A stretch of 64,000 nt of DNA, taken from Bradyrhizobium genosp. SA-3 (GTDB lineage: Bacteria; Pseudomonadota; Alphaproteobacteria; Rhizobiales; Xanthobacteraceae). Position numbers and translations under genes: made by a program. This document shows positions 17,013-29,957 of this stretch, piece by piece; positions within the stretch are counted from its first letter, which is position 1, and each line of letters opens with the position of its first letter. Where the stretch lies: NCBI RefSeq assembly GCF_004212635.1, contig NZ_PSRT01000009.1, positions 1 to 64,000 of the forward strand, read 5' to 3'. The notes under the pieces are model-generated. The model was not told the DNA's origin, ran no database searches, and was given only the letters and a program-made list of their open reading frames with translations.

Positions 17013-19017
17013 ATGCGCATAAGAGCAGCATCGAGGTCGCGAAAGCTTCAGGTGGCGGCGTTCGCCGGGACCCGCGCGATCCTTATTGCTTTGAATATGT
17101 CCGACAGCGACCGCAAGGGCTTGCTGGGCTTTGCCTTCAAGCGGTCAGTCGGCAATGCGCCCGGTGAATGGCTGACGGGGATGAAGACCTTCCCGAGCCT
17201 GGCTCCAAAGGAGCCGACCGGTCATGCCATGCATTTTTCGACCGATGAGAGCCCTGTGCAGAGCTTCCTCTGGTCGGACTACGAGGCCCAACCGGGAACG
17301 AAGTACAATTTCGAAGTTTCGGCGATGTATGGCAAGCCGGGTGCGCTTGAACCCCGCGAGACAGTCACCTTCGAGGTTCAGACCGAGGCTGCCGATGATG
17401 GGCAGCATGGGGATCTGGTTCAATCGCGGCGCGATCGCCAGCCAGGCGTTTGCCGATCAATTCGGCAACAAGTCCCTCACCGATGACGACTACAACGATC
17501 CAGCCAACAAGGAGGTGGCATGGCTGTCGCGCGGTCTTCTCGAGGCTTGTCTTGACTACATCCGGAAAACACCGGCTGGTGACGGTTTGCGGGTCTGCGC
17601 CTACGAGTTCACCTACCAGCGCGTCCACGAAGAGTTGATCGAGGCCCTCAAGCGCGGAGTTGATGTCCAGATCATCTATCACGCGACCAGCGCAAACAAA
17701 AAAGCGATCAAGACATCGGGGCTTTCGGCGAAGAAAGGCAGCAAGCAGATCCTGTTCGAGCGGACCCGGCCGAAGACGCCGCACAACAAGTTCATCGTGC
17801 GGCTGGAGAAGAACAAAACGCCTGTTGCGGTCTGGACGGGCTCGACGAATTTCACGCCGTCCGGGTTTCTCGGCCAGACCAATGTCGGGCATCTCGTGAC
17901 CGACAAGACCGTCGCAGCAACGTACCTGAAGCTTTGGACCGAGTTATCGATGAACCCCGAGTCAAAGGAGCAGCATGCGAATTCCTTTGGACTCTCGCCA
18001 AACCCGAAGAACGTCATCGACAAGGGAACGACACTCGTTTTTTCGCCGCGTCCCAGCGACCGCATGCTTAACTGGTACGGGGCTCGCGCCGGCGATGCAG
18101 TAACTAGCGCTATGTTTACGGGTGCCTTCACGGTCGATCCCAACATTCTGGGGCCGCTGGCAAAGCAGGCACCCGCCATGCGATTCATCCTCATCGAGCG
18201 CCCTCCGACCCACGAAGTTATCCAGGCGCAGGCCAACAATCCGGCCGATCTGATGTTTTCGTATGGTGCCATTCTCGGCAAGATGCAGTTGCAGCAGGCC
18301 GACGGCCATGATGAGGACGGGAAGAAGACCAAGAAATGGGTGCCGATCCCCCACTTCAAGATCGAAGAGTGGTTCCTGGGCGAGGAATTGGAGCGCAGGA
18401 ATGGTCAGGGCTTCGTCTTCTTCATCCACACGAAGTTCTTGCTGGTCGACCCGTTATCGAATGATCCGCTCGTCTTTACCGGCTCGGCAAATTTCTCCGG
18501 CGAATCCCTCAAATCCAACGACGAGAACATGCTGCTGATCCGGGGTAATACGCGGGTGGCCGACATTTACCTCACGGAGTTCGACCGGATTTTCCGGCAC
18601 TTCTACTCGCGCGACGCCGCCAACAATATCGCCAAGCATGGCGGCCAAACGAAGTTTGGCCTGCTCGATGATACCGACGGCTGGGCGCACGACTATTTCG
18701 ACAAGACGAACGCGAAAAACCACCGTCGTGAGATGTTCTTTGCCGATCCCAGCAAGTCCTGGCAGGCGGCTGCCGCCAAGGACGCCGACGTCTTCGTTGG
18801 TGAAGGTGTCCACGGTGGTAAGGGCAAAAAGGCCGCAAATGGCGCCGCAGTTCCAGTTGCTCGGGCAGCCGCCAGAAAGAAGACTGCGGAAAAAAAGAAG
18901 GGCCTCAAGGCCGGCAAGAAAGCCGCCGCGACGAAAAAGGCAAAGAAGAAGGCCAAGAAGGCCGCCCCGAAGGCCAAGGCGACGAAGACGAAGATGCGAG
19001 CGGCCCGCAAGCGTTGA
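17013..19017 (+). pseudogene. Phospholipase D-like protein with lysine-rich tail, one frameshift
   Basis: The N-terminal 130 residues are in one frame and about 535 more in another. The switch falls in a run of four G near 17412-17415; removing one G restores a single protein of about 667 aa. Two HKD-type phosphodiesterase motifs are present: PHNKFIVRLEKNK with GSTNFT, and IHTKFLLVDP with GSANFS. The last 60 residues are an Ala/Lys-rich tail like histone H1 (for example KKAKKKAKKAAPKAKA), which could bind nucleic acid. GGAGG precedes the ATG. An S1/P1-type nuclease gene follows by 17 nt. PLD-fold enzymes cleave phospholipids or nucleic acids. The gene is either broken, phase-variable or carries a sequencing error. 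Confidence 0.78.
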
Positions 19018-19034
19018 CAAGTGAGGACCAAGCC

Positions 19035-19843
19035 ATGCGCGTATTTGCCATTCTGTTCATCGGAATGATCGCGTTAACGGACAGGGCCTTCGCGTGGGGA
19101 GACGAAGGACATCAGATCGTTTGCGAGATCGCTTACCGGCTGGCGACGGTTGATACCCGGGCCGCCATTCGCAAGCTGGTGCGTAACGATCAGGAATATG
19201 ACACATTCAGCGAGGCATGCATTTATCCGGATCATCCGCACAGGCGTGCTCCCGAGCATTTCGTCAACCTGCCGCGCACGGCGCATGAGCTGCCGCCCGA
19301 AGGCTGCCCGGGAGAGAACCCATGCGTCCTGAGCGCAATCGAGAATGACTCAACGATACTCGGCTCCAAAGGCAAGCCGGCGGACCGGCTGATCGCCCTC
19401 AAATTCCTCGGGCACTGGGTTGGCGACATTCATCAGCCGCTCCACGTATCCTTCGCGGACGACAAGGGCGGCAACGGCATTGACGTAAGTGGCCTGTGTT
19501 CTGGGGTGCTGCACGCAACCTGGGACACCTGTCTGGTTATGAAGGCCGTCGGCAAGGATGTTGACGCTGCCGCGTCCGATCTTATCGACACGCTCACCCC
19601 CGCCATGAAGGGGAATGGGTCCAATCCGAGCCCCGCGACTGGGCCAATGAATCCTTCGCCATCACCGAAGCCGTCCAGACGCATTACTGCGCCATGCAAG
19701 GGGGGGCATGCTCGAAAATCGAGGGCGCGCAGGTCGAGATTGATGAGGCCTATATCGCGGCCAACACACCCATCGTGCGAGAGCGCCTCTTGAAGGCCGG
19801 CGTGAGGCTCGCTCATCTTCTTGACAAGCTTTTTGCCGACTAG
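19035..19843 (+). pseudogene. S1/P1-type zinc nuclease, C-terminal frameshift
   Basis: A signal peptide (MRVFAILFIGMIALTDRAFA) is followed by mature WGDEGHQIVCEIA. The N-terminal Trp and His are zinc ligands in the S1/P1 family. Further ligand motifs are PEHFVNLPR and GHWVGDIHQPLHV. A single missing base in a G run near 19611 shifts the frame. With one base added, the protein continues through WVQSEPRDWANESF to a stop at 19843 (about 269 aa, normal for the family). Without it, about 60 unrelated residues are added and conserved C-terminal parts are lost. The enzyme would be periplasmic or secreted and cut single-stranded DNA or RNA. It is adjacent to the PLD-like gene and likely co-transcribed. 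Confidence 0.78.
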
Positions 19844-20329
19844 GCAACGATGGTGCACGCTGAAGGGTGATCAGCTTGTTTGCGGCCAGTACGTATGGCG
19901 CTAGAGAACGTCGACTTGAAGGCCTTGGGTAGTGTAAACGGCTGCGAGCATATGCGCTCGGATTACGTCTTCGGACGCGCGCGTATGACTTGATACCAAA
20001 TGTACGATGCTCCAAGCCGTAGCCACGCGACCGGCGTTTGAAACATTGAACTAGGCGATAGTTCTTGGTGGCAAGCTGGCTGTCGGTGTTCTCGAAACGG
20101 TTCTGGAGTGAGTTGCCAAAGCTGGGCTTGAACCTGTTCGAAATTACTGTGGCTAGCGCGGCTGAAAGCTACTGAGCTGGGTCGACTCGTTGCCGAGAGG
20201 ACTTGAGCTTGATCCAACTGCTGTGCTGCGCCTGCGGGATGCCCATGGCGGTCCTGCACCCCGTAGCCATTCAAAATTGCCTCGGAATCACTCCCTCGCT
20301 TGAGACGAATCGCTCCAGCGATTCCCGTT
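19844..20329. other. Intergenic stretch without a supported gene
   Basis: No convincing coding frame, RNA or repeat was found. It separates the convergent nuclease gene and the large decayed minus-strand gene and may hold remnants of the latter's 3' end. Confidence 0.35.
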
Positions 20330-22720
20330 TCAACCCACGGACGCTTCATCGATCGTGAACCGGGCGTCTCCCATGTCGCCCGGATTGTTCGCAGATCGCT
20401 CGAAGAAGCGGAGGAAGAGTGTCTGCGGCGTGCCCCCGAAATCGACATCGCTGAGCCGCCACTCGAAATTCCGGCTGGCGATGATCGTTCCTGCGCCGTC
20501 GGCCTCGCGCATGATATCGCGCACGGCGAGCTCCGCGGAACTCTGGTCGTCAGGACCAGTCATCAGTCCGATGCGCGGATAATTCTCGGCGAGCGGCTTC
20601 ACCCCGGCAATCGCTGCGCCTAACCGCAGCGGCCGATGCTCCACCGGCTTCTCGGTCAGCGACATCTGCGAAATCGCGGTGCGACGCTGGCAATCAGCCG
20701 TCCCCACCAGAAGAGGCGGCTGCGGTTTGCCCGGCTCGAGAGGCGGCAACTTGTCAGGTCCCGGTGCCGATGGTTCGAGCGCCGGCATCCATGGTGAAGT
20801 CGGCGCCCGTTGCAACGCAAGCGGCAGCGTTCCAGCATTGCTGGTCACGAAGCTGAAGGTCTTGAAGCTGCGGCCGCAGGCGATGCGGGGAACTCGCGCG
20901 AAGTCATTGACCGCGAGCGGGGCATGCGGATCGTGCCGGTAGAACGGGCGTTGCATCTCGACGCTTGGCTGGGCGTCGTTGTCGGCGATGTGGGCTTCGA
21001 GCGCCCGGTCTGCAAACGGGAAGCCTGGTACTCGATCAACATGGGACTGCGGCCATCGCTTGCCGCCGGCAACATCGGAGGATCGCACCCAGCACCTCGG
21101 TGCCCGGCTTGTCGATGTCGCCGGTCCAGCCAAGATCGGCGAGATTTGCGTAGGCCCATTGGTCAGGTGGGGAGGTTCCCGTATCGGAGCGCTGGATGGC
21201 CACGGCAATGCCGTTGAGATGCTTCCCGAAGTTGTCGATCCGGCTACCGTCGATGGTTGCAGCGATCTGAATCGGAATCGGATAGGGCGCGCTGTCGGAA
21301 TGAAGCGGGCGTTCGGATCGTTGTATGCGTACAGCGGCTGGATGGCGTTCCAAAATGCTCTTCGCAATTGCAGCCGCAATGGAAACTGCGTGACGACAGG
21401 CAGTCCGGCGATTTCGGGCCGCAGCACGGTTGTTCCGAAGCCAGGAATCGGTTTCGGCTTCTCAAAGAAGCGAGCCTCGTAGAACGAACTGGTTCGCAGC
21501 AGTTTGAGCAGATAGCCGAGGAGCCTTCTCGGCTTTTTCTTGGGCGGGTTGGCTTCCACGTAGGTCAACAGATCGTGGACGAATGTATGTCCGACCGCGC
21601 GTCGCATTGCTTCGGCGCCATTGAAGTTGCCCTTGAGCACGGTTCGATAGTCGGCCCAGGCCATATCGATGGCAAGCTGTACCGGTGGCATATACTTTGT
21701 CTTGTCTGCTGCGTTCATGCCTGTTGTGATGGCGTCTGCGAGCAGGGCAGGAAAACGTTTGTTGGCGGGAGGTGACGAACCGTCGGCCATCGTTTCGACG
21801 GTCTCGATCAGACGCATGATCGCGGCTTCCGTGCCGGCTTCATCGTGCAGCGTCTGCTCGAGCTCCATCAGCTTGCGCGAGATGACAGGTCCCGACTTGC
21901 CGACCAGCGAGTTCAGGTAGGTGGCATGTTGTTGACTGACGCTTCGTTCCCATCGGAAAGGCCTCGAGCAGTGCGGTGACGAGCCCGGACTCGTCGAGCG
22001 TCTCAGGCGGCGCAGACAGGCCGTAGACGTGGCGCAGGGCCCCGATGAATGGCGCCTCCACGATGCTTGTCGCCATCAAGGGGCTGTTCCTGAGCACGTC
22101 TCGGAATGCGCCGGTGAGACGCGAAGCCTTCATGAGGTCGGGCTCGACCGGCAGCCTCGCATTGATAAGCTGCGTCTCGATCCGTGTCGCCAGAGCAGTC
22201 ACGAACGGCGCAACGAGCTCGCCTTCGCCGACCGTGTCGCCGCTGGAGATGGCGGGCTTCAGGAACGCGATGATGAGATTGTCGAGCGCCGAAACCAACC
22301 GCGCGACCACGTACCATTGCGTCGCCGTTTCAACCCATGGATACTGGTCAGGCTGCGCTCCCGAGTTGAGCTTACGGATGCCAAACGCATCCTCGAACGC
22401 TTTGAGCTCGTCGTCGCTGGTGCCGTGCGGGAGCAGCCCGAAATTGGCCGTCATCAAGGATGCAGCGCGTTCCTCCAGCCATGCGAGCAGGCGGCGGATA
22501 TTCTCGGCATCGGGTCGACCTGGAAGTAGCCGTCCTTATTCACCTCGGACGGCTGGAACGGAATCGTGGTGAGTCCGGCGCCGATCCAGTTGGTTCGGCA
22601 GACCGCATAGCCGAAGTCGCCAAGCGGATCGTTGGAATAGTCCGGCGCGACCTCATCGTCGGGAGGACGAGGCGGCTGCGGAGGAGGATCGGGGAGTGGT
22701 GGAAAGAACGCGGCGAACAC
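20330..22720 (-). pseudogene. Large unrecognised protein gene, multiply frameshifted
   Basis: Protein-like segments in different frames follow one another and join into about 790 residues. They are a proline-rich N-terminus (PPLPDPPPQPPRPPDDE), then GYAVCRTNWIGAGLTTIPFQ. Next comes a segment around WVETATQWYVVARLVSALDN, then the longest frame (LAIDMAWADYRTVLKGNFNG) and a C-terminus ending near SANNPGDMGDARFTIDE. Switches are needed near 22457, 21940, 21330 and 21060. The layout is that of one large ancestral gene in decay. I do not recognise the family. It ends next to copy 2 of the duplicated thioesterase unit. Confidence 0.55.
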
Positions 22721-22725
22721 TGGTT

Positions 22726-23335
22726 TGACGATATCGCAACAGAACGCTGACCCTTTGATTTCATTAGGGCGCTGGATAGCGTGAATAAAAAGGAGAGCTT
22801 ACCTATGCCCTTCGACGGCGAGCCGCAGCGACTTGGGGATGCGTCGAGCCTTTCCGCCCGAGATAAACGCCACGCGTGCACGCGCCGTGACTAGGAGATC
22901 GTCACCTCGCCTGCATTCCTGCAGCAAAGCAATTGACGCGCCCCTTACCTCTTGCGGGATCGTGATCACGTCAAGCAGGTCGTCCAGGACCGCCGGCTTT
23001 AGAAAATCGATTGTCATCGAACGGACAACGAAGGAAAAGCCGGGCGCATCGTTCCCCGTTGCTTCGAGCAGCGCTTGCTGATTGGTTCCGAGCAGGCGCA
23101 AGTAATTCGTTCTGCCGCGTTCCATGAAGCGCAAAAAATTCGCGTGATAAACAATCTGGCCAGCGTCAGTATCTTCGAAATATATGCGGACCTGCAAATG
23201 ATGGTTGCCGTCGCGAATTTCGCCATCAAGAGAGGCTGTCACAGTGGGTTTCCCTTTGGGCTTCTGGGACCAATTGTCTTGCACAGAGGCGCTTTCTTCG
23301 GCAAGCGCTAATCGTGAGCTTGGCTCCTGCAGCGC
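22726..23335. repeat. Duplicated thioesterase unit, copy 2
   Basis: This matches 11191-11815 over its whole length with scattered differences, including the short non-coding block at the left edge (CGATATCGCAACAGAA) and the ribosome-site region. At its left edge it meets the decayed large gene rather than a thioesterase remnant. It looks like the end of a second element integrated beside the first. Confidence 0.72.
22799..23242 (-). CDS. YbgC-type acyl-CoA thioesterase, island copy 2
   Basis: The product is 147 aa, a close paralogue of the gene at 11277-11717, with FEDTDAGQIVYHANFLRFME and the catalytic Asp intact. The GTG start with an AAGGGA ribosome site is shared with copy 1. The open frame continues about 119 codons further upstream, but that extension has no counterpart in copy 1 or the family and is rejected. 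The role is hydrolysis of acyl-CoA thioesters. Its repeated presence at element ends suggests it is linked to the integration site rather than to metabolism. Confidence 0.82.
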   Translation of the reverse strand: MTASLDGEIRDGNHHLQVRIYFEDTDAGQIVYHANFLRFMERGRTNYLRLLGTNQQALLEATGNDAPGFSFVVRSMTIDFLKPAVLDDLLDVITIPQEVRGASIALLQECRRGDDLLVTARARVAFISGGKARRIPKSLRLAVEGHR

Positions 23336-23916
23336 GGCGGGATTCGGATCGGCAGAGGTCATCGAGCCCGGAGCGAGCCACACCTCTGCGGCGGGGCTCT
23401 CACCAACTTGGTTCTCCACTGGTTGTACGAGCGCTTCCCGCTCCTGCCAACTATGCTTCCCGAAGCCGCGCAGGCAGTCTTCGATCTGGTCTCCACCAAT
23501 CGTGGTGACTTGATGGACCTCGCCGCCATCAGGCACGTCAGCAAGTGCGGGTTTCGAGGCTGAAGGGCTGACCGTCAAAAACACGGGCAACTTCGTCATC
23601 CTCGATTGGCTTTGACGATCTCAGCGCGCTCGGAGGCTGATTGGGTGGTCGGCCCCTACGGCATCAGTGTGCCGGAATGAGGTTGTTGCAAAATCTCAGA
23701 CAAAGAAGAAGCCGTCCGTGTGAGATCCACATTGGCATGGGTATGTCGAACACGCTTCAATAGCGGGCGATGGATGTTTCGGCAAACCGTCCGCATTATG
23801 GACCATCGTCACTTGTTGGTCCACAGCAGACCATCGCACCATATGTGTTCGACGCGTCCCCACTGGCAGCAGCGCGGCGCACGCCGCCGCCTCCCGCGCG
23901 TTTAGGCCGGCGCACG
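23336..23916. other. Intergenic stretch with a possible coding remnant
   Basis: On the plus strand, 23399-23563 encodes a protein-like, leucine-rich 54-residue piece (LTNLVLHWLYERFPLLPTML onward) with no start codon, so it may be the 3' end of a lost gene. The remainder, up to the end of the gibberellin operon, shows no supported feature. No clear terminator stem is visible after the KS gene. Confidence 0.35.
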
Positions 23917-26351
<2,435 letters not shown>

Positions 26352-26643
26352 GCGGGATGTTCCTTTTGCAGACGGTTGAAGAGAAACCGGGATTGGGCAG
26401 ACGCCGCGCATGTCGCCGCAGGCCCGTCGCATAGGCAGCGCCGGACGGCCGCCCTGCTCCGGCGCGGCGACGCCCCCCGATGCTGGCGCCGGTCCGCCGC
26501 ATAGCCTTGGGCGCAGCGCGCAGCGTGCGCCGCGGCGGGTTACCGCTGCGATCGGCGCTGCGGACTCGGACACAGTGCAGCATGCACCTCTGCCGCCGGC
26601 CGATCGCAGCGGCACAGGGGCGACTCCATGCGGACGGGCGCGC

Positions 26644-27651
26644 TCATGCGCATGGCGCGTGCTTGAACAGATACGCGTTGGCCCGCTGTAGGAGTTGCGC
26701 CAACCGTTCCGCACGCGGCCCCAGCGGCGCGATGGCCTCCCCGGCATCGCGCAACAGATCCAGCGCGAACTGGTGTGCTGCCTGCAGTCCCATGATCGAC
26801 GCGCAGGTCGGCTTCTGTGCCGCAGCGTCCTTGCCGGGGGTCTTGCCCAGCGTCGCGGTATCCGCTGTCACGTCGAGAATGTCGTCGATCACCTGCAACG
26901 CCAGGCCGAAACAGGCGCTGTAGTGGTCGAGCGCACAGTACAGCGCAGCGTGCGCGACATCCTCCGCGACAGCGCATAGCGCGCCCATGCGAACGGACGC
27001 GCGCACTAGCGCTCCGCTCTTCATCCGGTGCATCGCCACGATCCTGTCCAGCTCGACGTGCTTTCCAACCAGCGACAGATCCATGGCCTGCCCGCCTGCG
27101 GCCCCCTCGGCGGACACCGCCTGCGCCAGTTCGCGCACGAGCGCGATACGGTTGTCGCCCGGCGCATCCAGGCTCGCCAGGGTCAGGAAGGCGTGCGCCT
27201 GCAGCGCATCGCCCACCAGGATCGCAGTAGCTTCGCCGAACTTGACGTGCACGGTCGGAAGGCCGCGGCGAAGCACGTCGTCGTCCATCGCGGGCAGATC
27301 GTCGTGGACCAGGGTACAGGCGTGCATCATCTCGATGGCGGCGCCGACGTCGTCGAGCATGTGCGCCGGCGTGTCGGCCAGTGCGCCGGCAGCCAGACAG
27401 AGCAAGGCGCGGGTGCGCTTCCCGCCATGCAGGGTGGCGTAGCGCATCGCCGCCATCAGCTCGGTCTCACCGTCACGTTCGGCGCAGAGAAGACGCGCCA
27501 GCACCTGTTCGACCCGCTTTGCGCCGTCCTGCATCCAGATCTCGGGCAGCAGCCCGCTGGATGCGTCGCGCGCCTGCGCGCCCAATCCGCCGAGCGCGGA
27601 ATCACCAGTTCTGTCGTCCTGTAGCGTGGAACCGGTCTGCATGCTGTTCAT
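26644..27651 (-). CDS. ggps: Geranylgeranyl diphosphate synthase
   Basis: The product is 335 aa. The first aspartate-rich motif is HDDLPAMDDD and the second is QVIDDILDV, both typical of short-chain trans-isoprenyl diphosphate synthases; GGKRTRALL is the FPP/GGPP family Lys/Arg motif. It makes the C20 precursor for CPS. It appears full length and intact, unlike the decayed ggps reported from some rhizobial gibberellin operons. It lies 117 nt after CYP117. Confidence 0.92.
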   Translation of the reverse strand: MNSMQTGSTLQDDRTGDSALGGLGAQARDASSGLLPEIWMQDGAKRVEQVLARLLCAERDGETELMAAMRYATLHGGKRTRALLCLAAGALADTPAHMLDDVGAAIEMMHACTLVHDDLPAMDDDVLRRGLPTVHVKFGEATAILVGDALQAHAFLTLASLDAPGDNRIALVRELAQAVSAEGAAGGQAMDLSLVGKHVELDRIVAMHRMKSGALVRASVRMGALCAVAEDVAHAALYCALDHYSACFGLALQVIDDILDVTADTATLGKTPGKDAAAQKPTCASIMGLQAAHQFALDLLRDAGEAIAPLGPRAERLAQLLQRANAYLFKHAPCA

Positions 27652-27768
27652 GTCCTTGTCCCCGACAGGGCGCCGCGGTGTTGTCGGCGTCGCACCGTGC
27701 GCGCCGAGTGCAGCAATGCCGCGCGTCGCCGGCGCCGCTGCCTCGCCACAGGGGCATGCGATGCCAGC

Positions 27769-29112
27769 TCATGAGAATCCGATGCGGATAGTCATGGACG
27801 GATGTGCGGTCGGGTAATAGCGCCGGCCTTTTTCGACGCCGCTCAGCAAGCGCGGCCGCGCCCCGGCCTCGTGCATGGTCAGCGCCAAGGCGATGCAGAA
27901 CTGCACCAGTTCCAGCCATGCCAGGTGGTAGCCGATGCAGACGTGTGGGCCGGTACCGAACTGCAGCATGTCCACCGGCCGGATCGGCTCGGTGCGTTGC
28001 AACCACCGCGCCAAGCGAAACTGATCAGGCGCCTCGTGTAGCAGCGCCGAGGTCGAGAAATGCAGCAGCGGGATGCACAGATCGGTGCCCGCGGGAATGC
28101 GCCGTTGGCCGAGTCGCAATTCACGCAGTGCGCGACGCACCAGGAGCGGCGTCGCCGGATGCATGCGCAGCGTCTCGCGGAACAGCGCCTCGGCGACCGG
28201 ACACTGCGCCAGGTCCGCATGCTGGGTCGGCACCGCGCCCACGCGTTGCGCCTCCTCGACCAGGGCGTCCCACAGCCCAGGCTGCCGCGCCAGCTCGATC
28301 ACCATCCAGGCCATCGTCGAGGCGGTGGTGTCGTGACCACCAAGCAGCAGCAAGCGGATATTGGCGACCAGGACCTCGTCGGCGAGCGCATCGTCGCTGC
28401 GATCGAAGGCGCTCACCATGTCGTTGATCAACCCGGTGCGCGCGGCATGTTCGCGCGCGTCGCGGACGAACTCGCGCAACCGCGCATCGATCCAGTCGCG
28501 GGCGGCGCGGCCGCGCCGCAAGGGCAGTCCGGGCAGGTCGACGGGGGGCGCGACGATCAACTGCAGCAGTTGCCGGTACTTGCGACGCCATTCCGGTAGG
28601 TCCTGCGCGGGGATTCCCATGAGGCTGAAGATGAGCTTGAGCATCAGATCGCCGGTTTCGCGCAGGATCGTTACGTCGCCGCGGTCGCGCCACCTCTGCA
28701 CCCGCGCCCAGATGACGGGCGCGAACAGCTCGCCGATGCCGGCCTGGGTCAGCCCCATGGGCAGAAACGCCGTCTGGATCGCATCGCGCGCCTGACGGTG
28801 CGCGCCTCCGTCCTGGGCGACCAACGTTCCGCCAAACAATTCGGGCGCGATCTCTTCGATCAGTGCCGAGGACACGTCCTTGTGCCGGAGCAGTGCGAAC
28901 GCGTCCGGATCCACGCAGGTCATCAGGTGTCCGGCAGGGCCGAAATCCAGCCAGAAGTGGCTGCCCAGCGTCCGTTCCGCGCGCCGCAGCAGGCGCGGCA
29001 GGTCGCAGACGATGGCGGGAAGATGCCCGACCAAGGGGAAAGCGCCGGGCACGACCGGGATGTCGTGCCGCAGCCGATGCCGACGGTTCAGCGGGTTGAG
29101 CAGCATGTCCAT
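27769..29112 (-). CDS. cyp117: Cytochrome P450 CYP117 (ent-kaurene oxidase)
   Basis: The product is 447 aa. The heme-binding loop is FGTGPHVCIGYHLA, the I-helix LLLGGHDTTAST and the ExxR motif ALFRETLRM. In the bacterial pathway CYP117 oxidises ent-kaurene to ent-kaurenoic acid. The ATG ([14 protein letters not shown]) overlaps the SDR stop in TGATG; a longer frame upstream is the SDR shadow. Redox partners are presumably the operon ferredoxin and a host reductase. Confidence 0.92.
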   Translation of the reverse strand: MDMLLNPLNRRHRLRHDIPVVPGAFPLVGHLPAIVCDLPRLLRRAERTLGSHFWLDFGPAGHLMTCVDPDAFALLRHKDVSSALIEEIAPELFGGTLVAQDGGAHRQARDAIQTAFLPMGLTQAGIGELFAPVIWARVQRWRDRGDVTILRETGDLMLKLIFSLMGIPAQDLPEWRRKYRQLLQLIVAPPVDLPGLPLRRGRAARDWIDARLREFVRDAREHAARTGLINDMVSAFDRSDDALADEVLVANIRLLLLGGHDTTASTMAWMVIELARQPGLWDALVEEAQRVGAVPTQHADLAQCPVAEALFRETLRMHPATPLLVRRALRELRLGQRRIPAGTDLCIPLLHFSTSALLHEAPDQFRLARWLQRTEPIRPVDMLQFGTGPHVCIGYHLAWLELVQFCIALALTMHEAGARPRLLSGVEKGRRYYPTAHPSMTIRIGFS

Positions 29113-29957
29113 CAGCAGCGCGGCGACGCGGCCGCTTCGGCGGCCTCGCCGGAAGGCCGCGCGGCGCGGCGGTTGCCACCGTCGGCATACGTCGGCACAT
29201 GCGCCAGCATGCCGCCGTCGATGCACACGACCTGGCCGGTGATGAACGCAGCATCGTCGGAGAGCAGGAACGCCACCAGCGCGGCCACGTCCTCGGGGCG
29301 GCCGACGCGCGGCAGGAGCTGGTGCCGGCGCAGATGCCGTTGCACGCACTCGTCCAGCTTGGCGAGGAGACGCTCGGTCATGATGAGACCCGGCGCAACC
29401 GCGTTGCAGCGGATCTGCGCATGACCGTACTGGGTGGCGAGCGAGGCCGATAGCATGTTCATCGCCGCCTTCGACGCGGCGTAGGACGTCTGCGCGGTGT
29501 CACCGGTGAGCCCCTGGCACGACGACATGTTGACGATCGCGCCACCGCCGCGGGCGATCATCCGTGAGATGGCCTGCCGGCAGCAGAGCAACGTGCCGCG
29601 CAGATTGGTCGCCATGGTCTGATCCCAGACCGCCAGGTCCAGGTCGAGGATCGCGCGGTCGCGCGGCGTCAGATGCATGGCGCTCGCGTTGTTCACCAGC
29701 AGGTCGACCCCACCGAAGTGCCGCTCCGCCGTCTCGAACAGCGCTGCCACCGCCTGCGCATCGGCGATGTCGATGGCCAGGGCTAGCGCGTGGGCCGCCT
29801 CGGCCGCGATTTGCGCGGTGCAGGCGATGGCCGCCGTGCCATCAATGTCGGCGACCACCACTCTGCCGCCCTCGCGCGCGATGGCGAGGGCGCATGCCTT
29901 GCCGATACCGGCGCCGGCGCCGGTCACCACGGCCACCTTGCCTTCAAACCGTCCCAT
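29112..29957 (-). CDS. Short-chain dehydrogenase of gibberellin pathway (GA12-aldehyde oxidation)
   Basis: The product is 281 aa. The cofactor motif is [22 protein letters not shown] follows, and the catalytic YxxxK is in [12 protein letters not shown]. In the characterised rhizobial pathway this SDR oxidises GA12-aldehyde to GA12. AGGAGG lies seven bases before the ATG. The start lies inside the end of the CYP114-ferredoxin gene (14-nt overlap), and the stop overlaps the CYP117 start. Confidence 0.92.
   Translation of the reverse strand: MGRFEGKVAVVTGAGAGIGKACALAIAREGGRVVVADIDGTAAIACTAQIAAEAAHALALAIDIADAQAVAALFETAERHFGGVDLLVNNASAMHLTPRDRAILDLDLAVWDQTMATNLRGTLLCCRQAISRMIARGGGAIVNMSSCQGLTGDTAQTSYAASKAAMNMLSASLATQYGHAQIRCNAVAPGLIMTERLLAKLDECVQRHLRRHQLLPRVGRPEDVAALVAFLLSDDAAFITGQVVCIDGGMLAHVPTYADGGNRRAARPSGEAAEAAASPRC

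Noticed and set aside
23243..23599. 119-residue N-terminal extension of thioesterase copy 2
   Set aside because: Absent from copy 1 and from the family. Both copies share a GTG start with a ribosome site at the normal N-terminus.
26352..26747. N-terminal extension of the CPS gene by about 130 codons
   Set aside because: Low-complexity residues not found in CPS proteins. The GTG with AAAGGAA gives the expected family start and length.
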